Part shown: positions 25,452 through 36,165 of the stretch, piece after piece
Numbering within the stretch: position 1 is the stretch's first letter
How the letters are laid out: every line of letters starts with the position of its first letter
Assembly (NCBI GenBank): GCA_027382625.1
Contig: JAJKFJ010020950.1
Coordinates: forward strand, 206,551 to 270,550
Origin: Tetmemena sp. SeJ-2015
Lineage: Eukaryota; Ciliophora; Spirotrichea; Sporadotrichida; Oxytrichidae
Length of the DNA: 64,000 bases
Reading direction: 5' to 3'
Notes under the pieces: model-generated
Told to the model about the DNA's origin: nothing
Seen by the model: the letters and a program-made list of their open reading frames with translations, nothing else
Databases searched by the model: none
Position numbers and translations under genes: made by a program

Positions 25452-27735
25452 ATGTAATCTCTTATCTCTTTTTAAACTTAGCTGAAAAAGATAAAGAAAT
25501 ACCACTGCTTGAGCATCGGACTAAGCAACTTAAATATTTTATACTACCTTCATACCCATACTTATATATCTTTATTGCAACTACCAAGAGAACGATGAGG
25601 GTATGTAGATACTGCCCTCTGCTGCGTTCGGAGCAAGAGCAGTAGCCAATAAGTTCTCCTCACTTGGCTTTTAATGTAATCTGCTAGAGAATCCCTCCAG
25701 TGAGTTACTTTAAGAAACTATTCAGCATCTCATCAAGCATCTAGAAAAAAATTCAAAGAATAGACTCACCGTGGTTTACGTATAGGGCTATTCTAGGTGC
25801 TTGAAGGCGAGTAAAATAAGAAGTGCAGAGGAGCTGAAACCTTCAGATTTTGAAGTCATTCTTCCAAATGGGAAAATTGGCAAATTTATTAATTTTGTTA
25901 AGGCTTTATAATTAAGATGGGGACAGCATTAATATTGCAGAAGTATTTGTGTAGCTAGACAAAGCAATTAGCAGGGTGGAGAACAGAATTCTTTACTTCT
26001 AAGATTGCGTAGCTACAGAAAAAATCTGCTATGGAAGAGTCATTTAAGGATATAACTTTTAAACTAGATCTCCTCGCTGTGTGGCCTTTTACATTTTTCA
26101 AAATTAGATCTTAAATCGTAAAATTTCTTAGAAGAATCTTCATGGCGGCTCAAATCCATTTCTCTTCAATCAAAATGAAGCATGGAGCACGAAAAAGATT
26201 TTGCTAGAGCAAGCTTCCTATCTCAAAGTTGACATTGATCCTAAAAATTTCGAGCAGTTTAAGCAGATGAAGAAGATTTCAGCTGAACTATCTTCAAAAT
26301 TTCATAAGTTTTAGTACCAATTTACCAATTTAGCAGTTTGTAATTTCAAACTTAAATGAAATATAATTGATCTTCACAGCTAACAACAGGGTAGACTATT
26401 TATGGGTTTCAGTTAGAGTTAAAGATTCTTGAGTTGTGGTTCACTGAGATGAAAAAAGTTCTCGAAACAAAGGTTGTAAAGAAGGTAATTAGTATTCATG
26501 ACTACTTTCAGCTAAACTAGATCAGCAACTAATATGTGACCTTAAAAGATATGATATTTGTCTCAGGAATCACAAACTATAAGATCTTTGAAGTTAAATA
26601 TATAAAGCTAGTTCCTTTTACTCAAGTTACTTTTCTCTTCATGATCTATTATAAAATTTCTTAGTAGATTTAAGTTCCAGCGAAAACTCAAAGCTCTCAT
26701 GTCTAGTATTTTAGAAAACTCAAACCTTCTTTTTTAATATGAGACCTTTTTATTTTTAAAACCTACAGTAAGCACCCTTTATGAAAAAGATAGCGGGGTC
26801 TTGAAGTAACAAGGGGCGAAAAATTCAACAGCCCGTGGAGGATTTAGAATACCAAGCGGCGTATCAACGTACATCATCCTCTACAGCGACAACCACATGA
26901 TTCTCTTTGACACTCATCTTCGCCAAGATATATGCTAGCTAGCAATAGACTCTCAAATTTAATTTGTTTGGGAAGTGATTATGATTATACTTTTTTATTC
27001 AAGGGAGTAAGAAAGTGCTTAAGCTTTTGAACAATTCCTACAATTAATTGTACGCACTGACCAATGTGAACTAGATCTTGGTTTTAAGCAGTCCACAGTC
27101 CAAGGAACTTAAAATTTCTCAAGAATTGAATCTCAAAGACCTCTTCTAATAAATATGACCCTTGCTTTGTAGATTACTCTATATGTTTTTGTGTCTCACT
27201 AATTGTTTTTAATAAGGGGCTAAGGTGACAAACATGGCTTATTTTGACAGGAATCGACTTGTGATGGCTACCTCACTCGGCTGCATCTACATCATGAGGG
27301 AAGTTTTCAACGACTGTCGATAGAGATTCCTTATCCTGCAAAACTTATATTCCCTTCTCACTTTTGTCATTTAAATGCTGATAACTGCAAAAGAAGCAGA
27401 TATTCTTCGAAGAGGTGCACATATCTGCGTTGAGTGTGGGATTCTCTACCCAATAGAAAAAGGACACAGATAAGGTAACTAACTTAATTGAGGAAACTTT
27501 GAAAATCGGAGTTGGAGTAGACCTGGAGTACAATAAGACTGAGAAGTAGCTCAAAAAAGTAGAAGGCTCGATTTAAGCTCCCATCATTTTTCTAGACAAG
27601 GGTGCGGCTGTCAAATAAACTATGATAGCAGAGCAAGAATAAAGTGTCTTAACTGAAGCAGTGATTATCTAAAAATTAATGCTACATTGTTTATAAAAAT
27701 GTTTTCTCAAACTAATTTATGTAATCGTTTCTTGA
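25452..27735 (+). CDS. Second caspase-like protein, catalytic His replaced
   Basis: ATG 25452, TGA 27733-27735. Early block KKIKKYHCLSIGLSNL parallels the first strand of the 17753 gene. Next, ARAVANKFSSLGFQCNLLEN and NRLTVVYVQGYSRCLKASK, where the peptidase motif would be YxSGHG; the His is Tyr. Further on, RVENRILYFQDCVATEKICY matches the nucleophile strand and keeps a Cys after Asp. The rest again looks like blades: GGFRIPSGVSTYIILYSDNH, then MILFDTHLRQ, then AYFDRNRLVMATSLGCIYIM. The tail is Lys/Glu/Gln-rich. The shared layout with the 17753 gene suggests diverged paralogues either side of the membrane-protein gene. Frame slips near 25535, 25925 and 27480 mark unresolved IESs or errors. 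Confidence 0.55.
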
Positions 27736-27913
27736 ACTAAATCTAAAAAAAATTCAATTAGATTTGATAAGAATTTGTTTTAGGCTTTTTAATTAAAAAT
27801 AGCTCCACAAAGTTATAAAAATTAATCCCCTTTTAGTAAGCAAAGTATTTATTTTAATGTGACCGAGAGATCAACATTTGTAAATTTATTGAAAGTTTAT
27901 ATAATTTGTGTCT

Positions 27914-28814
27914 ATGAAAGGGAGCAGATAGTTTTCTATGAATGAGAGAGATCTTGATAAGAAAGCTTTCGATTTGAAAAAATTCAACCGCTCACTGCAA
28001 ACAGAGTCAGTCCTCAATATCTTTAAAGCTTATTTCAAATGAATAGCATTATGATATCATAGACAAAGGAGATGCACATTATGTGATTTTCAAAAAGGGT
28101 TATATGCGTCGAAATATATATTCTGCTTATTATTTTTGGTATTTTTTTTATAGTAAGTCGCTTTGACTCTTCTAATTATTCCGTTGCGCCATTTAATTTA
28201 TAGATTTCAATTCTTATGAAATGGTTTTGAAGTTTATTTCATTTAAAATTGATACATACCTATTATATAATTTTCTCTCTCAGAATAATGCAGAAGTTAA
28301 AAAATGAACTTTTTAGCAAATTATTTTAATTAAATTAACTATAATATATCTTTCTCTTATTTTATAAATTGCGCCAAATGCAGCCCCTCTAGCTTAGAGC
28401 GATGACTTTGAGATAAACTACTCAAGGGATATCATCCTAGAGAAAAAGACAGGCGCTTTTAACTTTTTGTTCACTCAAGATAACTATTGCTAAATTATAA
28501 TTATCATTTGAGATAGTCATTTGTTTTTTCTTATTGGAATAGCTCAAAATAAAAACGAATTCCTAAGTGACTTTTTAAAGTAAGTAAAGTTAAACCTAAA
28601 CAGTTATGATAAGTGCGTTTATCCATTTTTTTGATATGTGACTTTGTTCAAGATGATGTATGAAAACTTCAGCTTCTATGGGGGAATGGCTTGGACGCCA
28701 AATGATGATTTGCTTGTGCTTTCTAAAGGCGCGGATGACGAAGCAACTTACTTTGCCTACCTTGAGATCGATAAAGAACTGAAAGACTATTTCTTCAAAG
28801 AAAGAAGTACATGA
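27914..28814 (+). CDS. Small single-pass membrane protein, hypothetical
   Basis: ATG 27914, TGA 28812-28814. Pieces: MKGSRQFSMNERDLDKKAFD (27914 on), a hydrophobic segment ICVEIYILLIIFGIFFI near 28100-28150 followed by GTAAGTCGC, then about 28375-28495 (DDFEINYSRDIILEKKTGAF), about 28540-28580 ending at GTAAGTAAAG, and a final exon from about 28653 (MYENFSFYGGMAWTPNDDLL). The codon pattern and GT-AG spacing support a real gene; one TGA between the first two pieces implies an IES or intron. No family recognised. Confidence 0.55.
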
Positions 28815-30446
28815 GGAGAAAAAGAAAAAAATAGATTCACTACAAAATAAATTAAAGCAGACATCAAATTAAACTTTTAATTTCTGAAATAACCATTCCA
28901 TCCATTAATTCTGTGTCAAATATTTTTCTTTCTCTACAATTCTCTTTCAAAAGAGATAATTTATCTCATTTTCTCTATCATTGAAAATTAATCATTGTAT
29001 CACAAAAATGAATTAGAGAGAGAGGCGAAAATAGAGGATTTTTAGAGAGTTATGTAAATCGCAAAGTAAGGGAAATCAACGTACTAACTTGAGAAACTGA
29101 AGAAACAAAATATTAGAAGAAGGCAAGGCTTTCAAAAATACGTAATCTCTCAATCATGGGCTGAGTTTATTTCAAAATTGATGGTAAATACTCTAAAAAT
29201 AGAAAATAAAATACGATAATTTAAAGATAAAATTTGACTTTTAAATACTAGAAGACGAATGGGAGAAGAGAAGAAGACATTTTGAAAGTCTTAACAATTT
29301 AAAAGAAGTAGAATTATAAATTTGCAATCAATTTTGATTTTAATTGCTGGAGAAGTAAATTATAGAAGATAGCAAGGAAGCATTCAACAAATAATTTTGG
29401 AAGTGAAAACTCTGATTAAATTATAAATTGGTGAATCATCCAAGTGTCCCTAAATCTTTGGTGTGGCTTATAATTTTTCAAATTTATATTCAAAATAATT
29501 ATCAATATATTTTCTTACAAAGAGAGTTAAGATGTAATTTATATTTAAATATATTTGATATGTATTCAAATGATGCTTTTATTATTTGTGGCCACGCTTA
29601 TTTCTCTAGATCATTAATCTTGATTAATATTTAACTCCGTCTCTCATTCACCTTTGATCCCCTCCAGAATTTAAACATAATAATATCCCCTTTTTCGGTA
29701 TAGAAATGGAATAAGAAAGTATTATAAGTAGTACAATAAATAACAATTTTTGCATCTGAGCCTTTGCCCCAAGGGTATTAAGAAACCAAGAAATAAAAAT
29801 GCCCCTAACTATTCTTCGCGAGCATAATTCGCACAAAAATACTCCCACTTAGTTTTAACTATGGCGCAGATAGCGTCAGGGGGCAACTTTAATAAAATAA
29901 TAATTTAAAAAGGGGATGTGTAATAAATGTTGTGCACTTTCATTTTATTGGTGACTCTATATGTCACTGTGTATATATTTGCGCAGGTTAATTTGTTGTT
30001 CAAGTCTTGAGTCAGTTAGTATTTAGTGAATGAAATAGAGGTCTAGACTCCTTAATTTATTTACACACCAGTTACTCAAAATAATATATAGGATGAAATA
30101 ATGTCCTTATTTAATTCATAGTAATCAATTAAAAAAAAAAAATTTCGAGAATTAATTGATCTTATTTTAAACTATAATTTCTGACAAAATGAATCATTTT
30201 TTCATATAATTAACTTAAATTTTTAAAATATATTGATCATTATTATAAGGCTTTTAAAGTTACTAAATAAGACATTATTTTATTAAGCGATTCAGAGCTC
30301 TAATAAATAATTTAATAATTTATAGTTGCAACTCATCTCCCAAAACTAATTCATCACCACCACCTATCACAATCAACAAAAAAATTAAATTAAGAGCAAG
30401 AATTTTTCTTTATTAAGTGCTCAATTATTTTAAATCAATTTCAGAA
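28815..30446. other. AT-rich germline region, little coding signal
   Basis: Very AT-rich. A stretch at 29009-29160 has protein-like composition (Arg/Lys/Gln-rich, plus strand) but only in fragments. Two short frames (29428-29634 plus, 29648-29848 minus) are no longer than expected by chance when TGA is the only stop. I call no gene here. Confidence 0.35.
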
Positions 30447-31902
30447 ATGAGCAATCAATATTAGAATTTCTAACAGGATGCGCAAAATCAAAGCTTTCCC
30501 ACCCATTCTTCCTAATTTAACCAGATTATAAGCAAAAAAATATCACTAATTACTTTCAGAAAGGTTAACTTTTTAATTTTTAGATTCAGACAGCAATTCA
30601 AGAGCAGTGCAACTCACTCCAATAATTTTTGCCCAGCCAGTCAAGCGTCCTTCAGTATCTCAAGAATAAATAATGCATTCATTTCATTCTTCATAAAAAT
30701 ATATTTGAGTGAATAACTAAGACGGCTTGAGGCTAAACACAGAGGGAGGATTCGCCCAAACATTAGATGACACTAATCGCAAGAATAGTTTCTTATTCGC
30801 CTCTAACCCTTCCTTCCTACTTCCTACTATCAACGATTTAAACCCTCCAAAATTATTCTAACTTGTTATTAAGAAATGATTTTGAAAGAAGACAATCACT
30901 CTGCGATTCTAAATCTTCTATGAGACAAGTCCAGTAATAAAAAAAAACTATTAAAATACATGGTTGGATATTTAAGTAATCCAACCAGGTAGAATAAATT
31001 TTACCATCTTTATTGAAATTTAAACTGAAGCGAAACTTAAATAATTTAGCAGAAGCCTGGGGTGGGGTTAGTTGTGCAGGTGTCTCGCAGGAAGGAATGA
31101 ACAATTTCATGAGGGGGCTACCTTCGTCTCTATTTTAGCAGACTATTAGTTAAGCAAAACTTGGTATCGACTTTGGAAAGCTTTAGCAAGCTACTCACTG
31201 TCGCCAGAGCGAAAACTCTGTCTCTCTCCCCTCCTCCGCTGAAGCCCCAATTTAAGCCTCAATTTAAAAAGACACACACTATGTTTATAATGTCGATTGT
31301 TTGAGAAGCCATAAATCGCATGAGAGGCGAGGAAGCACAAGAGGAAGACAGCAATAATAGCGGAGTCGAACAAATTTAGCTCCTTCTCGAAGATACAGAC
31401 AGTTATTCCGACGACTCTTATTAAATTTATAACCATAGTATGTTTGTGAAGAGATTCAATATATACAATATGAGGATTGTAAAATATAGCTATCTCAAAA
31501 AATATATAATAAATGATGAATTGGAAAAAAAAAATATTTATCGGACTCTTAGAATATAGGGGACAAGTAGAGGACTTCCACTAGGAGCAAAGTCAATTTT
31601 TCCCGCCTCAACGAAGAGGAAAAAATTCTTAACACAAAATAACTATTCTCGCATATTTTTTAGTGAGATATTTAATTCAAAGATTATAAAAGATGGCTAA
31701 TAAAATAAAAAAATTGAAGCAAAGAATCCGATCGCTTAAATCCTACAGGAGCAAAAAATTAATGAAGCTCCTCAAAAATCAACAGTCCTCTAAGCAAGAG
31801 AATATCTAATGTTTCTATTGTGGAAATATATTATGTTTAAAGAGAACGAATTTGAATAGTAGTCGAAATTTTCAAAGTCAGCCTAGCAAGATGAACAATT
31901 GA
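30447..31902 (+). CDS. Q/N-rich protein with basic coiled coil (KIKKLKQRIRSLKSYR), copy A
   Basis: ATG 30447 (MSNQYQNFQQDAQNQSFPTH), last open frame ends at TGA 31900-31902. Two clear IESs at 30528-30581 and 30670-30710 restore FNQIQTAIQEQCNSLQQFL and YLKNNQDGLRLNTEGGFAQT. A longer insertion of roughly 170-190 bp separates NDLNPPKL (30860) from LAEAWGGVSCAGVSQEGMNN (31045 on). Further pieces: SLFQQTISQAKLGIDFGKLQ (31130), an acidic block (EEAQEEDSNN, 31330), then STRSKVNFSRLNEEEKI (31577), an interruption, and QKMANKIKKLKQRIRSLKSY (31690) continuing KKLMKLLKNQQ. The last two blocks are shared with the gene at 40019. It looks like a nuclear regulatory or DNA/RNA-binding type of protein, but no named domain is visible. 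Confidence 0.6.
30528..30581 (+). other. IES in copy A gene, pointer AGATT
   Basis: 54 bp between AGATT 30523-30527 and 30582-30586; removal keeps a Gln-rich frame open. Confidence 0.78.
30670..30710 (+). other. IES in copy A gene, pointer GAATAA
   Basis: 41 bp between GAATAA 30664-30669 and 30711-30716; removal reads YLKNNQDGLRLN in frame. Confidence 0.78.
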
Positions 31903-33080
31903 TATTATATTGAAAAAGGGTTTTATATGATGATCAGGGTCTGACAAAATTATCTAGTGAACTAAAATATGATTTTATTAGATAGTTGCTTTATATTAAG
32001 AAGTGAAGCTAATCAAAATGAAACAAATATTTGCAAATATCTTACACTTTAATTTAATGAAAAGGCAAAAAAATTTAATAAGAAAGCGATCGCTAAGACT
32101 CACTCAAAAATATACAGATTTACTTTTAAAAATAATTTATTACTTGTTTTTTAATAGAAAAAAACACTAAAATTATAATTTTTTTAAGTACTCAAAACTA
32201 CCTTATACAAAAAATGGGGCTCCAATTAAGAACAGGAAAGCCTCTTGCGCCTCTAAGATTTCTAAAGAGAGCAATTTTTTTTGAAAAGAAATAGTTTTTC
32301 ACTTTGATTTGAGCGATATTATTGTTGAGGAGGCTATATCCCATGGCTCTTTTAAAATATAGTGAATTATTTCTACTCAAAATTAATTGTTTATGGCAAT
32401 TACTCGAGTTACACAGGGAAAATCCAAGGCTCAAACCCTAAGACGCAGAATGACTCAGCCCTAGCTATTCTAGATTTGTCGGCAGATCACATTCGCCAAG
32501 CACCTCTCCCTACCGGCTAACAGTAAAATATTTCTATATCCCCAGACTCAAATCATTGCTCATTTTTTATCTTGATGACTTGAACAAAGTCCCCATCACT
32601 CAATTCGCAAATCAGTAAATCCTCCAAAAGTAAAGTTCATTCTTGCATAAGGTGCAAGAATGTTTTGAGCCTAATTTCTCAAGCACAGTGAGGGACCTGC
32701 TATCTAACCTAAATTTTCTATTTAATATTAAATTAGTAACCAGAGGAAGGCTTCAATCGTCCCTGATTCAAAATCATATATAGTGTGCTTATAATTTTCT
32801 GATTCATGTCCACTTTAGTTACCATCGATTAATATTGAAATTGTAATTCAGATATGAATTCTTTTTAGTTTTCAATATATTCAAAATTATTCTTAATAAA
32901 TTTTCATATTATAATAGGACATATTATTTTTCCTTGTTAGAATCAATTCCGTTCCTATATTTATTTGAGCATTAAAAATTCAGCTTATTTATTTTTTTTG
33001 GATTATTTTCTTATTTTGGGAATAATTTTTCGCAAGACATTTCCTCATTATCACGTTCACAATAAAATGAAGGTTTGAAT
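31903..33080. other. AT-rich germline region
   Basis: AT-rich with no convincing gene. The minus-strand frame at 32198-32434 has no recognisable content and I do not call it. Confidence 0.35.
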
Positions 33081-33227
33081 TCAACTTTGCACAGCACCGT
33101 CTCTGGCTTTTAGAGAACTCTCAGTTTCCAGAGTAATCATCTCAGCATGACCTCTCCCGTTCTCTCTAGCCACTCTCAGAGCCTTTTAAATAATACCAAA
33201 TTTCAGGCCCTCTAGAATTCTGCGATT
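33081..33227 (-). other. Isolated coding-like segment (possible MDS)
   Basis: Minus strand, reading from about 33227 to TGA 33081-33083: RRILEGLKFGIIQKALRVAR, then ENGRGHAEMITLETESSLKA, ending RDGAVQS. It is more GC-rich than everything around it, uses TAA as Gln once and has a stop in the right place. No partner exon was found nearby on the same strand. It could be the last MDS of a gene whose other parts are remote, or a germline remnant. Confidence 0.45.
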
Positions 33228-33456
33228 TAAAGAAATTTATTTGGAAAGCCGATGGATAATTTTATAATGAGTGAACAATGTTTAGAAAGTTTTATGGACA
33301 TAAAAACGAGCAATAATTAGCTTTCTTAGCTAAGTCACGCCTAAGCGCTCGGACTTATCCTAAATAATTAATCTAACTCCCTAAAGTTAATGAATCACCT
33401 TCATTTTATTTTGATAGATTATAATAATAAGAAGTAGTTTTATTTTCCTTCATAGT

Positions 33457-34315
33457 AACCTACAACCTCAGCAGGAGGAGGGAAACTGGCAACACCCAAA
33501 TCAATTCAATTTTAACATGCAGCCACATTTTTTCGAACAGCTCAAATTAAAAGAGGTGTCTTAAATATTTGACTAAGTTAAATTAATAAGGAAATTTATT
33601 TTGTAGCCCTTTAAATTCTTAAACGCGCAAGCCTCCTTAAACCCTCCTACTCAATTTATATACTTATGTGTGAGTTTTTTTTATATTGTGATATTTCTAA
33701 TTTTAGAAGAATTCTCTTGTGGAGGGTTCAAAAGTGAGGATTCCTATCCTATAACAATAATTTAAGCCCACTATATATATTAATTTTTTTGGTTATTAAT
33801 CGGAGCACTAAAACAAAAACACTCAATGAAGAGATAATCCGCCGTTATCCTTCAAAAATTAATTCTTGCTTCTTTTAACATAAATATATTTATAGTGAGT
33901 CCTTCATAAATTAATTTTTTATTTAATAAGGAGCTTTTTCTATTATTACTTATCCTCTCTGTGGTGATACTACCGAGAGAGTTTTACAGTTAACTTATAC
34001 TTATACTACTACTAATAACTGACAGCACCGATAAGTCTGCTCACTTATATTATCCCCTTAAAAAGATTTTCATTACAACCTTGTGCTTCCACTCTCAAAG
34101 TCAAAAAAGAATAAATAATTCAGATGCATTTAATCCTCTTCCTATTTATTATATTATTGTTGAGTCATTGATGCAGCAATCTCGAACAAATAGTAATTTT
34201 AATAAAATTAAAGTTATGCGGGTCCCTCTCAATCCCACAGAATTATCAAAAAGCCACTACTACATTTTCAAATTCAATTTTCAAGAACAACTATCAATAA
34301 TCCATTAAACGTCAC
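33457..34315 (+). other. Coding-like stretch, Q/N/P-rich
   Basis: From 33457 the plus strand reads NLQPQQEEGNWQHPNQFNFN, then MQPHFFEQLKLKE, and after a probable insertion FKFLNAQASLNPPTQF (to about 33660). A further stretch at 34081-34315 includes NNSDAFNPLP and VMRVPLNPTELSKSHYY. The style (Gln/Asn/Pro-rich, short pieces separated by AT-rich breaks) resembles the N-terminal parts of the genes at 30447 and 40019. It may be a third, more decayed relative. Start and joins are not resolved. Confidence 0.35.
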
Positions 34316-34925
34316 TCATTCAACTTCGCAAGAAACTGTGAAGGGACAACAGACTTTAAAAATAATATTTAATATATAATTCCATTCATTATATAGGATA
34401 TTAATAAGAAACAGAATTAAAAATGGGATGCAAGAGAGTGCAAGCTAAAATGAAGGATATTATTTTAAGTATTCATTTTTATATTAAGCTAAACTGGTTG
34501 ATTTTAATTTGGGAGACTGAAATTCAAATTTAAGCAGTAAAAATATTATCAATGATATATGCATTTAAGTAAAACTAAAAAGTTTACTCTATTATTATAG
34601 ATACAAATTAATAGATTATTGTTAACTATATTTAGTAATTAATGAAAAATTTAGATCAGGTAAACTGATGATTAATTGATAAATTTAAATAAATAAATAG
34701 TTTTCTCCTTTAAAATTATGATGAAAAGAAATCGAACTACTAAACTTTAAATATATTTCAGCGTTTCTGTAATTACCACAAAGCTAGCTCATCTAAGGAA
34801 AAAATTCCAAGTGAGCTTGTTTAAGAGAATTTAATTAAGTTTAACTCATTTTTAAGCCCAACAATGCATATTTACTTTTCTTATATGTTTTGCTTAAATA
34901 CCAATACTGAGTCCCTGATGAGTTT

Positions 34926-35166
34926 ATGCATTTTAATTATGACAAGTAAATGGAGCCTTGGCTACCTCGCTGGAACCTTGGCGCATTAAATTAAGATAGC
35001 GATCATTTCTAAGAAAAATAACCTTTTATATATTTCATCTGTATATGTTGCAGTTTGCTGGTTTATTTTTTCTTTAAATAATTCCTTTCTATGATTTTTT
35101 AGGGATGAAAAAGAGTGGGCACCTACGGTTACAGGGATAGCCAGGATTCAATCTATCATCATATGA
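34926..35166 (+). CDS. Very small candidate gene, two pieces
   Basis: ATG 34926 reads HFNYDKQMEPWLPRWNLGAL with Gln as TAA. After about 90 bp of AT-rich sequence ending TTTTTTAG, the second piece (from about 35103) reads DEKEWAPTVTGIARIQSIII to TGA 35164-35166. Both pieces are more GC-rich than the surroundings. It is too short for family assignment and could be a fragment of a longer gene. Confidence 0.35.
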
Positions 35167-35477
35167 TAAATCATATTAGAAAATACTAACATTATTTTAA
35201 TTGTCTATCTGAATTTTCTAATAAAATTTATGAAAAAAGAATCAGATTTTATCAATTGCAGATAACCCAAAATCTAAGTAAAAATTAAAGAGAGAATAAA
35301 ACTAAATTAAAGAAATTATTTTTTCAGGTCTATAAACCTGAATATTCAGTGAATGTTGTCAAATGAATTATCAATATCATTTTAACTCATGCATATAATA
35401 AATTTATTCTCTAATTCTATAGTCTTACTTCTTAAATTATATAAAATATATAATTTCTATGTTTTTTACTTATCGAA

Positions 35478-36165
35478 CGTCAAAATTTATATTCTAACAA
35501 AGGATAAATTATCTTTATAATAATTTTTGAACTAAAAATTTAATATAGAGGTCTATTTGAACTTCTAAGGCTTCAAATTTGAATCCTAATTCAGTCAGTT
35601 AGAGGTCATCTGCACCTAAATAAAATCTATATTTTAAGCTAACTTTTCGCTATTGTAAAACTACTTAAAGTGCAAATTTTAAATAGTACAGCATTTTGAT
35701 CTAACAAAAATTTAATTCATCATGATTAAGGGGATAATGCTGCAATTTATTCAACTAAATTTGATTGGGTTTATAGCTTAAGCATGATATGTGTTAAAGA
35801 AATGCTGTAATATTTAAAATTTGCACTTTAAGTAGTTTTACAATAGCAAAAAGTTAGCTTAAAATATAGATTTTATTTAGGTGCAGATGACCTCTAATTT
35901 ACTGAATTAGGATTCAAATTTGAAGCCTTAGAAGTTCGAACAAGCCTCTATAACTGGAAAAATCAGATTTAGGTGCGAAAATTATCCTATAAAGGTATTT
36001 TTTTCTTACCTTTATTCATAATAAAATTTTACTGTCGAGGAAAGGCCCACCCCCAATTTCCTAATGTATATTTTATTTTAGCTTAAATCGATATCGTCAA
36101 TTCAAATTTATATTCTAACCCAACATACGGGATAATTATTTCTTGTTAATATTTTTGAACTAGAA
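35478..36165. repeat. Imperfect direct repeats flanking the fold-back element
   Basis: 35478-35545 and 36084-36165 share CGTCAA, AATTTATATTCTAAC, GGATAA-TTAT and TTTTTGAACTA in the same order and orientation, one on each side of the fold-back element. They may be ends of a larger composite repeat or duplicated sequence into which the fold-back inserted. Confidence 0.6.
35544..35952. repeat. 409-bp fold-back element: two 153-bp inverted arms
   Basis: Left arm 35544-35696 and right arm 35800-35952 are inverted copies of each other at about 90 percent or better by eye, starting TATAGAGG and running through ATTTGAATCCTAATTCAGT, GGTCATCTGCACCTAAATAA and CTACTTAAAGTGCAAATTTT. The spacer 35697-35799 is unrelated. 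There is no reading frame. The size and symmetry resemble a fold-back MITE or a palindromic germline repeat; I see no clear target-site duplication immediately outside. Confidence 0.85.
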
